A stretch of 64,000 bases of DNA from Sciurus carolinensis (lineage: Eukaryota; Chordata; Mammalia; Rodentia; Sciuridae), in NCBI RefSeq assembly GCF_902686445.1, contig NC_062217.1, positions 88,531,758 to 88,595,757 on the forward strand, read 5' to 3'. The notes under the pieces are model-generated. The model was not told the origin of the DNA, did no database searches, and worked only from the letters and a program-made list of their open reading frames with translations. The stretch's first letter is position 1. Each line of letters begins with the position of its first letter. Positions 1 through 11,917 of the stretch are shown piece by piece. Both the position numbers and the translations under genes were made by a program.

Positions 1-1960
1 TTTTCACCATTTAGAATGATATTCGTCATGGGCTTAGCATAGATGGCCTTTACAATGTTAAGGAATGTTCCTACTATTCCTATTTTTTCTAGTGTTTTGA
101 GCATGAAGGGATGCTGTATTTTATCGAATACTTTTTCTGCATCTATCAAAATAATCACGTGATTCATAACTTTAAGTCTCTTGATGTGGTGAATGACATT
201 TATAGATTTCCAGATGTTGAACCAACCTTGCATCCCTGGGATAAAACCCATTTGATCGTGCACTATCTTTTGAATATATTTTTGTATGCGATTTGCTAAA
301 ATTTTGTTGAGAATTTTTGTGTCAATGTTCATAAAGGATATTGGTCTGAAATTTTCTTTCTTGATGTGTCTCTGTCTGGTTTAGGTATCAGGGTGATATT
401 GGCTTCATAGAATGAGTTTGGGAGGGTTCCCTCCTCTTCTATTTCATGGAATACTTTGAGGAATATTGGAATGAGCTCTTTAAAGGTTTTGTAGAACTCA
501 GCTGAGAACCCATCTGGTCCTGGACTTTTCTTTGTTGGTAGGCTTTTGATGACCTCTTCTATTTCATTGCTTGAAATTGATTTTTTTAAGTTGTGTATGT
601 CCTCCACGTTCAGTTTAGGTAATTCATATGTCTCTAGAAACTTGTTGATGTCTTCGAGGTTTTCTGTTTTGTTGGAGTATAGGTTTTCAAAATAGCTTCT
701 AATTATGTTTTGTATTTCACTCATGTCTGTTGTGATATTTCCTTGTTCATTCCGAATTTTAGTAGTTTGAGTTTTCTCCCTCTTTCTCTTTGTTTGTGTG
801 ACTAATGGTTTATCAATTTTGTTTATTTTTTCAAAGAAGCAACTATTTATTTTGTTAATTTTTCCGATTGTTTCTTTTGTTTCAATTTCATTAATGTCGA
901 CTCTGATTTTAACTATTTCCTGTCTTCTACTACTTTTGGTGTTGGTCTGCTCTTCTTTTTCTAGGGCTTTAGGCTGTACTATTAAATCATTTATTCGTTG
1001 ATTTTTTACTTCTTTTATTGAATACGCTCCATGAAATAAATCTTCCTCTAAGTACTGCTTTCATAGTGTCCCAGAGATTTTGATATGATGTGTCTTTGTT
1101 CTCGTTTACTTCTAAGAATTTTTTTCAATTTCACTCCTGATATCTTCTGTTAGCCATTCATCATATAAGAGCGTATTATTTAATCTCCAGGTATTGGAGA
1201 AGTTTCTGTTTTTTATTCTGTCATTTATTTCTTTTATCAATCCACCATGATCTGATAGAATACAAGGTAGTATCTCTATCTTCTTGTATTTGCTAACAGT
1301 AGCTTTGTGGCATAAAATATGGTCTATTTTGGAGAAGGATCCATGTGCTGCTGAGAAGAAAGTGTATTCGTTCTTTGTTGGATGGTATATTCTATATATG
1401 TCGGTTAAGTCTATATTAGTGATTCTGTTACTGAGATCTGTGGTTTCTTTATTCAATTTTTGTTTGGAAGATCTATCCAGTGGTGAGAGAGGTGTGTTAA
1501 AATTGCCTAGTATTATTGTGTTGTGGATTATTTGATTTCTGGCATTGAGAAGGATTTGTTTGACGTACATGGATGAGCCAATGTTTGGGGCATAGATATT
1601 TATGATTGTTATGTCTTGCTGATTTATGCTTCCCTTAAGCAGTATGTAATGTCCTTCTTTATCCCTTCTGACTAGTTTTGGCTTGAAGTTCACATTATCT
1701 GAAATGAGGATGGATACTCCAGCTTTTTTGCTGTGTCCATGTGCATGGTATGTTTTTTCCCATTTTTTCACCTATAGTCTATGGGAATCTCTCTCTAGGA
1801 GATGAGTCTCTTGCAGGCAGCATATTGTTGGATTTTTCTTTTTAATCCAATCTGCCAGTCTATGTCTTTTGATTGATGAGTTCAGGCCATTAACATTCAG
1901 GGTTATTATTGTGATATGATTTGTATTCCCAGTCATTTGACTCATTTTGTTTTTTGACAT
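1..1960 (-). pseudogene. L1 ORF2p remnant: endonuclease and start of reverse transcriptase
   Basis: Starts at ATG 1960 with an APE-type endonuclease N-terminus (NVNGLNSSIKRHRLADW, then QETHL with the metal-binding Glu). An in-frame TAG at 1772-1774 splits the endonuclease; the frame resumes at 1771 and runs 219 codons to 1112. The later endonuclease motif reads GNFN where GDFN is expected, so a catalytic Asp is lost; the terminal SDH motif is present. The RT N-terminal region follows at 724-329 ([21 protein letters not shown]). Beyond another frame break near 328 the translation continues ([26 protein letters not shown]) to the window edge. Full ORF2p is about 1,280 residues; roughly half is visible here. 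Confidence 0.92.
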
Positions 1961-2046
1961 GATTTGGTTTCTCCTTTATTTGTCTATTCCTTTAGGCTAG
2001 TTCCTCCCGTTGCTGATTTGCATCATTGTTTTTCATCTCTTCCTCA

Positions 2047-3067
2047 TGGAATATTTTGCTGACAATGTTCTGTTAATGCCAGTTTCCTTTTTGTAAATTC
2101 TTTTAGCTTTTGTTTATCATGGAAGGATTTTATTTCATCATCAAATCTGAAAGTAAGTTTTGCTGGGTATAAGTTTCTTGGTTGGCATCTGTTTTCTTTC
2201 AGGGCTTGGTAAATGTTGTTCCAGGCCCTTCTACCTTTTAAGGTCTGGTTTGAAAAATCTGCTGGTATTCTTATTGGTTTCCCCCAAATATAATTTGATT
2301 CTTTTCTCTTGTGGCCTCTACAATTCCTTCTTTATTTTGTATGTTAGGCATTTTAATAATAATGTGCCTTGGTGTGGGTCTGTTGTAATTTTGTATATTT
2401 GGAGTCCTGTAAGCCTCTTGTACCTAGTTTTCCATTTCATTCTTCAGATTTGAGAAATTTTCTGATATTATTTAATTGATTAGATTGTTCATTCCTTTGG
2501 TTTGTTTCTCTAAGTCTTCCTCAATCCCAATAATTCTTAAATTTGGCCTTTTCATTATATCCCATAATTCTCGAAGATTCTGTTCATGATTTCTTACCAT
2601 CTTCTGTGTTTGGTCAACTTTGTTTTCAAGATTAAATATTTTGCCTTCAATGTCTGAAGTTCTGTCTTCCAGGTGTTCTGTCCTATTGGTTATGTTTCTA
2701 TGGAGTTTTTATCTTGGTTTATTGTTTCCTTAATTTCAAGGATTTCTGTTTGGTTTTATCATATCTCAAACTCTTTATTGAAATGATCTCTTGCTTCCCA
2801 TATTTGCTCTTTTAACTCTTGATTGGTGAGATTATTTAATGCCTGCATTTCTTCTTTCATCTTCTCCTTCAATGCCTGCATTTGCTCTTTCATCTCCTCC
2901 TTCAATGCCTGCATTAGCTCTTTCATCTCCTCATTTGCTTCTCTGATTGTTTTAATTCTGTACATCCTGAACTCCCTTTCTGACATTTTTTCTGCTGTGT
3001 TGTCTTTGGGTTTTATTGATATAGTATCTAGGTTTGTTTGGGACCTTTTCTTCCCTTGTTTTCTCAT
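2047..3067 (-). pseudogene. L1 ORF1p remnant (RNA-binding coiled-coil chaperone)
   Basis: ORF1p is the trimeric nucleic-acid chaperone that packages L1 RNA. The frame starting at 3067 runs 102 codons and shows the N-terminal region, then a coiled coil made of three 11-residue repeats of the EEMKEQMQALK type (about 2835-2933). It is broken by about 2759. The RRM and C-terminal domain follow in shifted frames; the start coordinate of this entry is approximate, taken from the expected ORF1 stop. The start ATG matches the ORF1 start of the copy at 41852. Non-functional because of the frame breaks. Confidence 0.85.
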
Positions 3068-3815
3068 ATTGGTTAGATATCAGTGGGACTCTGAGATATT
3101 GCAGATTTCCTCTATTGGCTTATAGTGTCCCTGTAGATTTCCAGTATATCACCTCTCAGCCTTCAGTAGCCTGAAGGCTTGGAGGAACTTGATAATGCAG
3201 TGCTTCCAAAGAAAGCTGCCCCTAGTGCACTACTGGGTCCAGGGCTAGGTGCTGACTCTGTGTGGAAAAGCTCTTGCTGGACGTGTCTCCTCCAAGGAGC
3301 TGGCTGTAGATCATGCCTCCTGCCAGAGGGAGCAGTGCTGCTTAGGAAAGTCTCTGGCTGCCCATCCCTGGGGCATCCCTCTGGCTCCCCATCTTCTGGG
3401 GAAGCCACCTGTGCGCCAGGGCCCACTGCTGGGTCTGGGGCTTGGGAGTTGGCTCTGTGCAGAAAAGCTCTCACTGGGCAGCCTGCTCCGAGAAGCTGGC
3501 TATGGATCGAGCGGTGCTTGGAGCTGGCTCTGTGCAGAAAGCCTCTCAATGGGTGGCCTGCTCCAAGAAGCTGACTGTGGAAGGAGCCTGCGCCGGAGGG
3601 AGCAGGGCTGCTTGGTGAAGACTCTAGCTGCCCTGCCCTGCTTGGAGAAGCTGCCCCTGTTTAGGCCTGCGCCCGGGCTAGCTTCACCTGGTGGGAGAGA
3701 CTCACCCCGTGGCTCTATGTTAGTCTGAGTCTCTCAATGCCTCCCCTTCTTGAATCCTGGGTTCTGGAGTGACAGGAGATGCAGTCACCCTCTAGTCCGC
3801 CATCATGGATCCCTC
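3068..3815 (-). promoter_or_regulatory. L1 5'UTR with internal promoter and monomer-like repeats
   Basis: The block is strikingly GC-rich against AT-rich surroundings and lies directly upstream of ORF1 on the minus strand. The motif CTCTGTGCAGAAAAGCTCT and close variants recur at about 3254, 3451 and 3525, each followed by related sequence, so the UTR is built of partial tandem modules. Near the extreme 5' end the minus strand reads GATGGCGG, resembling a YY1 core; L1 promoters of other mammals carry a YY1 site at the start. Open frames across this block on both strands are by-products of its base composition, not genes. Promoter function is inferred from L1 biology. Confidence 0.75.
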
Positions 3816-4411
3816 TGACCCTTCATTCTTATGTTAAATAATTTATGCCTGTTTCTTATGTTTGTGCCTTATATACACACTCACATCACAAAGTCCTTGA
3901 AGAAAGAATATCACTGTTCTTTTAGTTTTCACTAACATTAGTCTCATTCTGCAGAGCATAATAAGAACTTAATAAAAGCTGACAACATATTTAATAGGCA
4001 TTGAGTAAATTAATAATTACTCCAAATTGATAAGACGTTGTAGTTGTTTCTTAAATATTAAATGATCTTTACTGCATCTTGTTTTACCTGTTCTAACATA
4101 TTTGATCTTAGCATAGGATCTTGGAACATTTATATATTATATATAATATTATATATTTGTCTTTTGGTAGAGGAAGAAATTTGTGACTTCACATGCTTTG
4201 CTTTGTAATGATATGTCCAGTGAAATAACCCAAAATATACCAAGACTTAATTTTCAAAAAAGTGTACATATATATATACTTATATATGTGTATATAATAT
4301 ATAGCTATATTTATGTACATAAATTTACAATATATTTAAATAATCATCAATATATTTTATATGTTATATAAAAATGTATATAACTGTATATAAATAAACA
4401 TATATGTAAAG
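3816..4411. other. AT-rich spacer, no gene seen
   Basis: Mostly low-complexity AT sequence, including a TATATA-rich stretch at about 4260-4400. No coding potential or recognised repeat family other than the simple-sequence tract. Confidence 0.5.
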
Positions 4412-4660
4412 AATAAATATAATTTTACTTATTTGGTACTGGGTATTTAACCAAGGGGCACTTTACCACTGAGTCATATGCATAGCCCTTTTTATTATTA
4501 TTATCATCTTTTTTAAAACTTTGAGACAGAGTCTCATTAACTTGCTGAGGGCCTCACTAAGTTGCTGACCCTGACCTCAAACTTGTGATCCTTCTGTCTC
4601 AGTATCCCAAGATCCTGGGATTATAGGCATGTGCCACGATACCTGGCTATTAATAAATAT
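4412..4660 (-). mobile_element. 7SL/ID dimeric SINE (squirrel type), antisense
   Basis: In antisense orientation the element reads from an ID-type tRNA-derived half (TGGTACTGGGTATT at 4434 onward) into a 7SL/B1-like half ending near 4648 (GCCTCAC, TGATCCTTCTG, GGGATTATAGGCATGTGCCAC). AATAAATAT at 4412-4420 and again at 4652-4660 is a plausible target-site duplication, with the A-rich tail (seen as T-rich) between 4421 and 4433. Mobilised in trans by L1. Several percent diverged from the copies at 24519 and 52573. Confidence 0.85.
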
Positions 4661-5064
4661 TGAGGAGGGGAAATTATACAAAAAAATTGAGAGACTTGAA
4701 CTCTAGATTCCATGCCAATAGGGCAAATAAATGTCTGTAATTTTTAAATAGTTTTTGTTAAATAATAACAACTCTCTTGCTGATAGTTTAGTTCTTCCAA
4801 CCTATGTTCTCCTCTTTCAGGGCACTGATAAGAGATTTATTCTGATTGACTGGTACCAGGACAGGGTTAAGCTTTTACACCTTAAACTTGCTCACTCAGA
4901 TCCTAGTTCAATCAGGTGATCCAAATTGAATATTTGCAATATCCAAAGCCTCAAGAAAGAAAAAAGATATGTCTCTAAGGGAAATAAGATGTGAATCAGT
5001 AAGTTCTTCACTGACATAACCCACAGGAATCAGGGTGGTAGACATTTCAGGTTCTAGGTGAGCT
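4661..5064. other. Unassigned intergenic sequence
   Basis: No gene or confidently recognised repeat. Moderately AT-rich unique-looking DNA. Confidence 0.4.
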
Positions 5065-5190
5065 TACTTGAGTAGCATACTGCCTTCTTCAATTCCTGGT
5101 TTGCTTTAATTGTGACATGAATATGGTCAACCTATTTAATGTACCTGCCTCAGCTTACTTTCTGTAAAAGAAACAATACCATTATTTTTA
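5065..5190 (-). mobile_element. MIR SINE fragment, antisense
   Basis: The segment aligns by eye with the antisense MIR core: an ACTGCCTTC...TTCAATTCCTGG block, a TGTGACAT-like block, then TGCCTCAGCTTAC..CTGTAAAAG, in the expected order and spacing. Old and diverged. Confidence 0.5.
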
Positions 5191-6664
5191 ATTTGTTCTT
5201 TTTAAGTTTCTAAAAGTCAGAATATAGGAAGTATTTTAAATAGTGTTCTCAAATAGAAAATGCTCATTAAATTTTTAAAATAATCAGATGTCTAAGCAAT
5301 GAAATCTCAAGTTTTTCTTAAAATAATATGATATATAAATGGCCTCATCAGGAGGAGAAAACGGTGGAGTGGATCTAGGTAGCATACCCCAATACCTCCT
5401 CAGACCAGAAAGGAAGCAGTGAAAGAACAGCAGACCAGACATGTGGATGACCAATAAATACTCTAAAACTCAATGTTGGACAGTTTAAGACTTGAAGAGG
5501 CTTGGATTTTGGTTACTGGAACAGAAAATAAGTATAGAATTCCTTGACCCCAAAATCTGGCCAAGGTAGTATGCCTTTGTGCATGGGGGGCAGTAACAAA
5601 GAGAAGAAGAAGAAAAACCCAGAAGTTCATTTCCTTAACAACAGCTGAAAAGAAAGACAAACCAAGTAAAAGTGCAGCAGGAACAACAAAAATCATTGAA
5701 GGATATCAAACAGTTTAACCCAAATTGTGGTCTGAAAGCCACAAGCCATGGCAGCTCTTTTGTAGAGTACACAGCTACCCTAGAAGAAATTAATTCAGCA
5801 CAACTTCTCCCCACCTTCAGGTAATAACAAATCAAACCAGAAGAAATACCTCTGAAAGGGGATATCACAATAATCCATTTAGATGAGGTTTATAGAAGGA
5901 TCATTGCTAGCAGAAAGTTACTGAAACTTCCTCCCCCTCATCATAGACAAGTGGAATGAAATGGAACAGACCCAAAAGCCAATCACTCCAGGGAAGTGCT
6001 GGCCCTGAGTCAATGCTCAACACAACCTCTGGAGGAGATCAGGCAAAGACAGGGGTGGATGCCCACAAATCAGTCACAGGCACAGGCAGTGAAGGCTCAG
6101 ATGTGGGGGCGGACGGCATCAATCTCTATCTTGGTCAGCAGAGGGGAGCAACATACATGAACCATAATTGTAGGCAGTGAGAACTCAGATGTAGACAGTC
6201 ACCAGGCTCTGAGACATTCTATGGAAGGTAGTGACTGCATAGTATCCGACAGTAGTCGGATCAAAATCCCTGAGCCCTGCATCCTATGCTTCTGCACTGA
6301 AAAGAAACAGCCAATGGATCAACACAACCCCTTCTGAGAATGCAGTCTCAGGTACATGAGCTGACAAACAAGAATCACTGTGAGAAATTCATGGTAACTA
6401 AAGAAGTTGCCCCTGTACTCTATCATCTCTGGGAGAATCCATAGTTGAAGACTTATGGTTTTCTTCTGAGGGTCTCAAATACTGATGAAATATAAACCAG
6501 AAAGACTAAATAAGATTTTCTCCATCTTGGCATGGATTACTAGAAATAGCTACAACCTCCATTCTGATCTTAAATGTATTATTATTCATTTTGATTTGAG
6601 AGTTATTTCCCTAGTATTTGGTATTGTGTCTTTATCCCATCTGATTGTATTTTGTCTAATATTT
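5191..6664. other. Unassigned block, possibly an old L1 5' region
   Basis: 5340-6480 is richer in G and C than its flanks and runs in the same direction into sense L1 sequence that begins at 6665. It contains a partial duplication: AGGCAGTGAAGGCTCAGATG near 6086 and AGGCAGTGAGAACTCAGATG near 6172. No protein is recognised. One 74-codon frame (5956-6180) has no family features. It could be the 5'UTR of an older L1 or an unrelated old repeat; only its position and composition favour the first. Confidence 0.3.
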
Positions 6665-6850
6665 TAAAGCATTAATAAACAGGCAAAGGAAAAGAAATAT
6701 TAATGGTCCAGAAATATATGAAAAAATGTTCAATATCTCTAACAATTAGAAAAATGCAAATGAAACCTACACTGAGATTTCATCTCTCACCAAACAGAAT
6801 GGCAACTATCAAAACAAAAGTAACAATAAATGTTGATACCAAAACCAGAC
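6665..6850 (+). mobile_element. L1 ORF2 C-terminal fragment (out of order)
   Basis: Encodes the late-ORF2 stretch around YMKKCSISLTIRKMQMKPTLRFHLSP (broken), the same region found again at 8540-8660. Because it precedes RT-region sequence at 6852, it is either a separate L1 insertion or a rearranged piece of the next element. Confidence 0.8.
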
Positions 6851-6851
6851 A

Positions 6852-9505
6852 AAAACATACCAAAGAAAGAATACTTCAGACCAATGTTCCTGATGAACAT
6901 AGATGCAAAAATATTTAATAAAATATTGGCAAACCACATTCAAAAACACATGAAGAAAATAGTACTCTATCTTGTTGTATAGTGTACTATAATCAAGTGG
7001 GTTTCATTCAATGGATGCAAGTTTGGTTCAACATATCAAAATTAATAAGTGTAATATACTAGACAAATAAAGTTAAGAACAAGAATCCCATGATTATCTC
7101 AACAGATGCAGAGAAAAACATTCAACAAAGCCCAATACCCACTTAGGTTTAACACTAAAGCAACAAGCGAAAGAACCCTCAACATTGTAAAGGCTTTATA
7201 TGACAAACCCAAGGCCAATGTCCTACTAAACAGAAGAAAACTGAAAACATTTCCTCCAAAATGAGTAAAAAGGATGTCCATTCTTACCACTCTTGTTCAG
7301 CACAATACTTGAAACTCTAGCCAGAGCAATCAGGTAAGAGATGGATTTTAAAGGGATATGAAGAGGAAAAGAAGTTAAATTTTCTCCATTTGCTGATGAT
7401 ATGATTCTATAGTTAGAAGCACCCAAAACTCTACCAGAGGACTTCCAGAGCTGACAAATTTAGCAAAGTAGCAGAAACAAAATAAGCATATATAAGTCAA
7501 TTGATTTACTATACTCCAATAATGAATCTGCTAAGAAATCAGGAAAACTACAACACTTACACACAAAAAATTCACAACAACAAAAGAACTTGGTAATAAA
7601 TCTAACTAAGGGAGTGAATGTCCTGTACAATGAAAACTGCGGAACACTGAAGAAAGAAAATTTTTAAAGACCTCAGAACATGGAAATACCTGCCATGTTC
7701 TTGGAAAAGTAGAATCTATTTTATTGAAATGGCCATACTACCAAAAGCATTTGCAGAGTCAATACAGCCCCCATCAAAATACCAATTAAATTCATAACAA
7801 AACTAGAAAAAAAGAATAGTTCTAATATTCATTTGGAAGAATAAGGGGGCCAGAAAAGCCAAAGCAATTTTGAGGAAGAAGAGCAATACTGGAAGCATCA
7901 CAATATTAGATTTCAAATTATAGTACTTAGATGTAATATCAAAAAAACCTTGGTACTGGCACCAAAGCAAAGATGAAGAAAGGAGGAGTAGAACAGAAGA
8001 CATAGACAAATCCGAATACATATAGTTCTCCGATACTTGACAGATTTTCCAAAAATATACGTTAGAAAAAAGGCATCATATTTATCAAATGGCACTGGGA
8101 GAAGTCAATACCTGTATATGGAAAAATTAAACTAGATCCTATCTCTAACCCTGCACAAAAGTCAGTTTGAAGTGGATCACAACCTGTGAATCAGATGAGA
8201 ATCTCTGTCCTGCTGGAAGAAAAAGTAGGCTGAACACTGACATATTGGCACAGGCACTGACTTTCTCAACAAAATATCTAAAATGCAAGAATAAAACCAA
8301 GAGCCAATAAAAAGGATGGCATCAAATTAAAAAAGCTTCTGCACAGCAAAGGAAACAAGAGTGTGAAGAGTGAGTCTACAGAATGAAAGATCTTTGCCAC
8401 CTAATCCTCAGACAGTGTATTAATATATAGAATATATAAAAAACTAAAAATTCTTAACACAAAAATGGACATATTAATAAAAGGGCAAAAGAATAAAACA
8501 AGCATTTATCAAAAGAAGAAATACAAAACAATAAATATATAAAAAATGTTCAACATCCCTAGCAATCAGGGAAAAGCAAATCAAAACTACATTGTGATTT
8601 TATCTCACTCCAGTCATAATGGCAATTATGAAGAATATAAATCATAAAAAATGCTGGTGAGGATGTGGGGGGAAAATTATACTCATATATTGTTTACAGG
8701 AATGGAAATTATTGCAACTACTGTGGAAAACAGTAGGAGATTCCTCATAAAGTTAGGAATAAAACCAAAATACAACCCAGCTATTGCACTCCTTGATATT
8801 TATCCAAAAGAATGGAAATCACCAAGCGTAGTGATACAGCCACATCAATGATTATAGCAGCACAAACCACAATGGTGAGGGTATAAAAACAGCCTACATG
8901 CCAATCGTTAGCCCACCAATAGATGAATGGATAAAGAAAATGCTTATATATATATATATATATATGCATGATACAAGTTTAGTCAGCCTTTAAGAATGAA
9001 ATTATGTTGTTTGCTGGTAAATGAATGGAACTAAAACCATCATTCTAAGTGAAATCAGCGAGGCTAGAAAGTCAAGGATGAATGTTTTTCTCATATGCAT
9101 AAGCTAGATCAAAATAAGGGGAAAGGGTGGGGGAATTCCAAGAAAATAAAAGAAAGATCAGTGAAATAGAGGAAGGGGTTTAAGAGAGAGGGAGGAGGTA
9201 TGGAAAATGGGAGGAGTTGTAGAATAAAATTGACCTGACTGTCCTGTGTACATATATGAATATACCACAGTGAATTTTATCTTAATGTATATTTATAAGG
9301 CACTAATTTAAAAAACCTATAGATAAGTACAAGAAAAACAAAGTAGAGTAAAGGGAAGAGGGGGAAGAAGAAGAGAGAAAAAGGAAGTAGAAGGGACTGA
9401 GTTAGAGCAAATTAAATTTCAATCTTATATAATTAGCTTAAAGTGAATCCCAATGACATACGTATTGATAATGCAGTAATAAAAATATAAAAAATAAATA
9501 GTCTC
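6852..9505 (+). mobile_element. Old L1: ORF2 RT to 3' end, 5'-truncated
   Basis: Begins in the RT domain (remnant of the block around LMNIDAKI and NKILANHIQ) and proceeds through the RT palm near 7380-7420 (PFADDMIL-like), thumb, C-terminal domain and 3'UTR. Many stops and indels. The late-ORF2 site near 8945 has expanded into a TA microsatellite. The 3'UTR ends with a first tail near 9300 (GGCACTAATTTAAAAAA) followed by a purine-rich block and second tail to 9505. The same two-part ending occurs at 28480-28740. Confidence 0.87.
8945..8965. repeat. (TA)n microsatellite inside L1 ORF2
   Basis: About ten TA units replace the short TATATATACA sequence present at the homologous position of other L1 copies (44430, 58543). 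Confidence 0.95.
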
Positions 9506-10290
9506 ACCACACTCAATCATGGGATTAACTTGAACATTTTTGTTAGTTTGCAGCAGTGCTTATGCATGTGAGAACTGAATACAGCTTGGTCCACATTTTA
9601 GAGTTTGGTCTGAGTACTTACATGATTTTGGTATTTATCCTTTGACATTTGCTCTCAGGCTTGTCTCCTGTAGAGATCTACATATGTTTAATGGGTTTCT
9701 ATAATGAATGTGTTTCTGTAATGAGTGCATTTGATTTGATGCATTCAGTAAAGTAATTGCTTTCTAGACTCATTTATTGAAGTTGCTTGTTTCTCTTCAA
9801 TCCCATCTTGAGTCACATTAAGAGTCTTCTACATACCAGGGAGTGTGTGGCTGCTTCTCACCCTTAGAAAACTAGCTGGTGTCATCTTGGTCATTTGGGA
9901 TTGTCTCCTCTCAATGAATGTGGTGTTTGTTCCTTACTTTCTTTGCCTTCTCTCCCTCTCTCCCTCCCTCTTTTTTCCTTTCCAGTACTATTTTCATTAG
10001 CAGACTGTGCAAAAGAAATGTGTTCTTTCTCTTTTGTTTCTTTTCTGACAAATCAAAATATAGTATTATTCTAGTCCATAATTTTCTCATTTACAACTAG
10101 TGTATTCTTACACATAATCTCACCTTTTCAATAAATTCTAGGACTTCTTGGACTTATTTACAGACTCCTCTCCAAAATGTATTTATAAGAAAAATCTGGC
10201 ATTAACCCCTCTCTTCAAATGCATATCTTTCTTTTTTGGTTTTGGTTTTGGCATATCTGCTCTTTTAAAGCTATTGCAAAGCTAATTTGG
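9506..10290. other. Unassigned intergenic sequence
   Basis: Contains a short CTCCCTCTC pyrimidine tract near 9950. No gene, and no repeat family recognised with confidence. Confidence 0.4.
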
Positions 10291-10701
10291 TGTTGAGGGC
10301 CATCTTGGACAAGATGGCGCCCAGCAATGAGCCAAAGGGCACTGGCTACCAAAATAAGGAAGTACCCAAAAAGGCTGCTTGTTTACTAGTTCCTTGGAGA
10401 CTTATGACGTGTTAACGCCAAGCTCAAGGACTGGCTATATAATATCATGCCACATGTGGACAATTCAAGATTTATATAGTGTTACGCTGGCATTCCTCTG
10501 CATGCTCTCCTTCATGAGAGAAAGCTTTGCTATAATTGGCTGATAAGCTAGGAGCCAGGGGGAGAAGAGAGGGACAGAGAAGAAGAAGGAAGATAGGGGA
10601 AGAACAAAGGAGACAGAGAAACAGGGAGGATACAATAAATCTCGTCAAACTAAAGATTAGTGGTGTCTCCTTTCTCAGTGCCGGTTCCGCTGGACAGAAC
10701 A
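10291..10701 (+). mobile_element. Solo LTR, ERV2 (betaretroviral-type), same family as the 32.9-40.7 kb provirus
   Basis: TG..CA-bounded 411-bp sequence (TGTTGAGGGCC ... GGACAGAACA) colinear along its full length with the two proviral LTRs. It retains an AATAAA signal at 10634-10639, a TGACGTG CRE-like site and ATTGGCTG inverted CCAAT. Near its 5' end it has ACAAGATGGCGCC, a YY1-like core, where the proviral LTRs read GATGGTGCC. No internal retroviral sequence follows, so it is a solo LTR, the usual product of LTR-LTR recombination. The flanking hexamers ATTTGG and GTCTGG match at only 4 of 6 positions, so a target duplication is not certain. Confidence 0.93.
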
Positions 10702-11917
10702 GTCTGGGGCAAAAAATTGATTATGGAAGAGAATCTTGATGCTCTCTCCAGAGACAGTGAGCCAAGGGCAACACAGTGCAGTTGGTCAGCAGGACTGACT
10801 ACTCCCAGTTTGATCACAAGAAGGCTAGGCAATTTCAATCAACCTCTGAGCCTCTTTAGATAAGGAAAAGAAGAAATAATTTTCAAGGAAAAATAAATAT
10901 GAAACAACAATGAGGTGGCATGTTTTAAAATAGAGATGGGTCAACCTTGCCCTCCATTTCTCATGCCTTGTTTAAGCCATAAAGTTGTGTTCAGTCTGGA
11001 TACCAAAGGTTTAGTGAGGATATTAGCACATATGTTCCTGGTCCCATTCTTCAGCTCTCATTGATATCTGTATATTCTGTGAAATCTCTTTCCTTGCATT
11101 TGGTAACTTATAGTGGGAGACATTGTTATCTGCCCCACAGTTATGCTACCCCAGAACATAAAATTTAAAAATAGCATATATTGCAATTCAAATGTAATTT
11201 GTATATGAATTGCATAGAGCTAAGGTATGTCAACTCTAATTCATTTGCCCATTATTTTTATTGTTTAGAATAATTAGAACTTTAGATGAACATCTCTCAT
11301 CTTCTGCAAATTCAAGCAATAGCCTATTCTTACTATAAATGCCTATATTCTAAATACTACTACATATTTCTTTGCCTTTAATAAAGGATAACTCATTGTA
11401 ATTTTAAAAGGTATAATTTATTTTTGCTTAGAGTTAAATAATAAATTTAATACATGTATTATTTTTAAAAGATAATATAGTAAAATGCAAGAGCAAAATA
11501 AATTGCAAAAAATAAATATAATACACTATTTTTAAAAGAGCTACTGAACACATGATAAAAATTAAAATATTCTTATCATTCCATGAATCAAATTTGTATA
11601 ATTTTTATTATGCATATCACACACAACCTTCCAGTCATGTATCATTTACTGGTAAATACATAGATATATTGACTTAGAGAAATAATTGAAAATAAACCAA
11701 GCACAAAAGGTTTAAAAATGTTAAAAATTCTAAATCAGTTTTGTAGAAGAGTGAAAAATATCCTTTAAGTAAAACCTAGCATTCAGAAAAGTGTTTTCTC
11801 TCAGGGCATATTATATTCTAAAATATCTTCCTAAGATCAAGAAAAATATTACAGAAGATAATAAAGACATGTTTTAACTTACTTTGTATTGAAAATTGTA
11901 AGTTTTTGAAAAAATTT
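10702..11917. other. Unassigned intergenic sequence
   Basis: AT-rich, unique-looking. No coding potential recognised. Small frames around 10660-10860 have no family features. Confidence 0.4.

Larger units (their letters stand above)
1..3815 (-). mobile_element. L1 (LINE-1) retrotransposon, 5' portion, antisense
   Basis: Reading the minus strand from 3815 down, the order is GC-rich 5'UTR, ORF1 (from 3067), a short spacer, then ORF2 (from 1960) through the endonuclease and into the RT domain, where the window ends. The 5' end near 3815 is judged from homology with the sense copy starting near 41216, whose first recognisable bases line up with this one. The element is therefore probably close to complete at its 5' end, which is unusual among genomic L1s. 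Coding parts are broken, so it is dead as an autonomous element. The rest of ORF2 and the 3'UTR would lie left of the window. Confidence 0.93.

Noticed and set aside
3163..3728. Long GC-rich open frames on both strands at 3163-3728 and 41201-41745
   Set aside because: They lie in L1 5'UTRs, overlap on both strands and differ between the two copies, as expected of composition-driven frames rather than genes.
10285..10707. Six-bp target duplication of the solo LTR (ATTTGG / GTCTGG)
   Set aside because: Only four of six positions match, so I did not annotate it as a duplication, although decay of a true one is possible.
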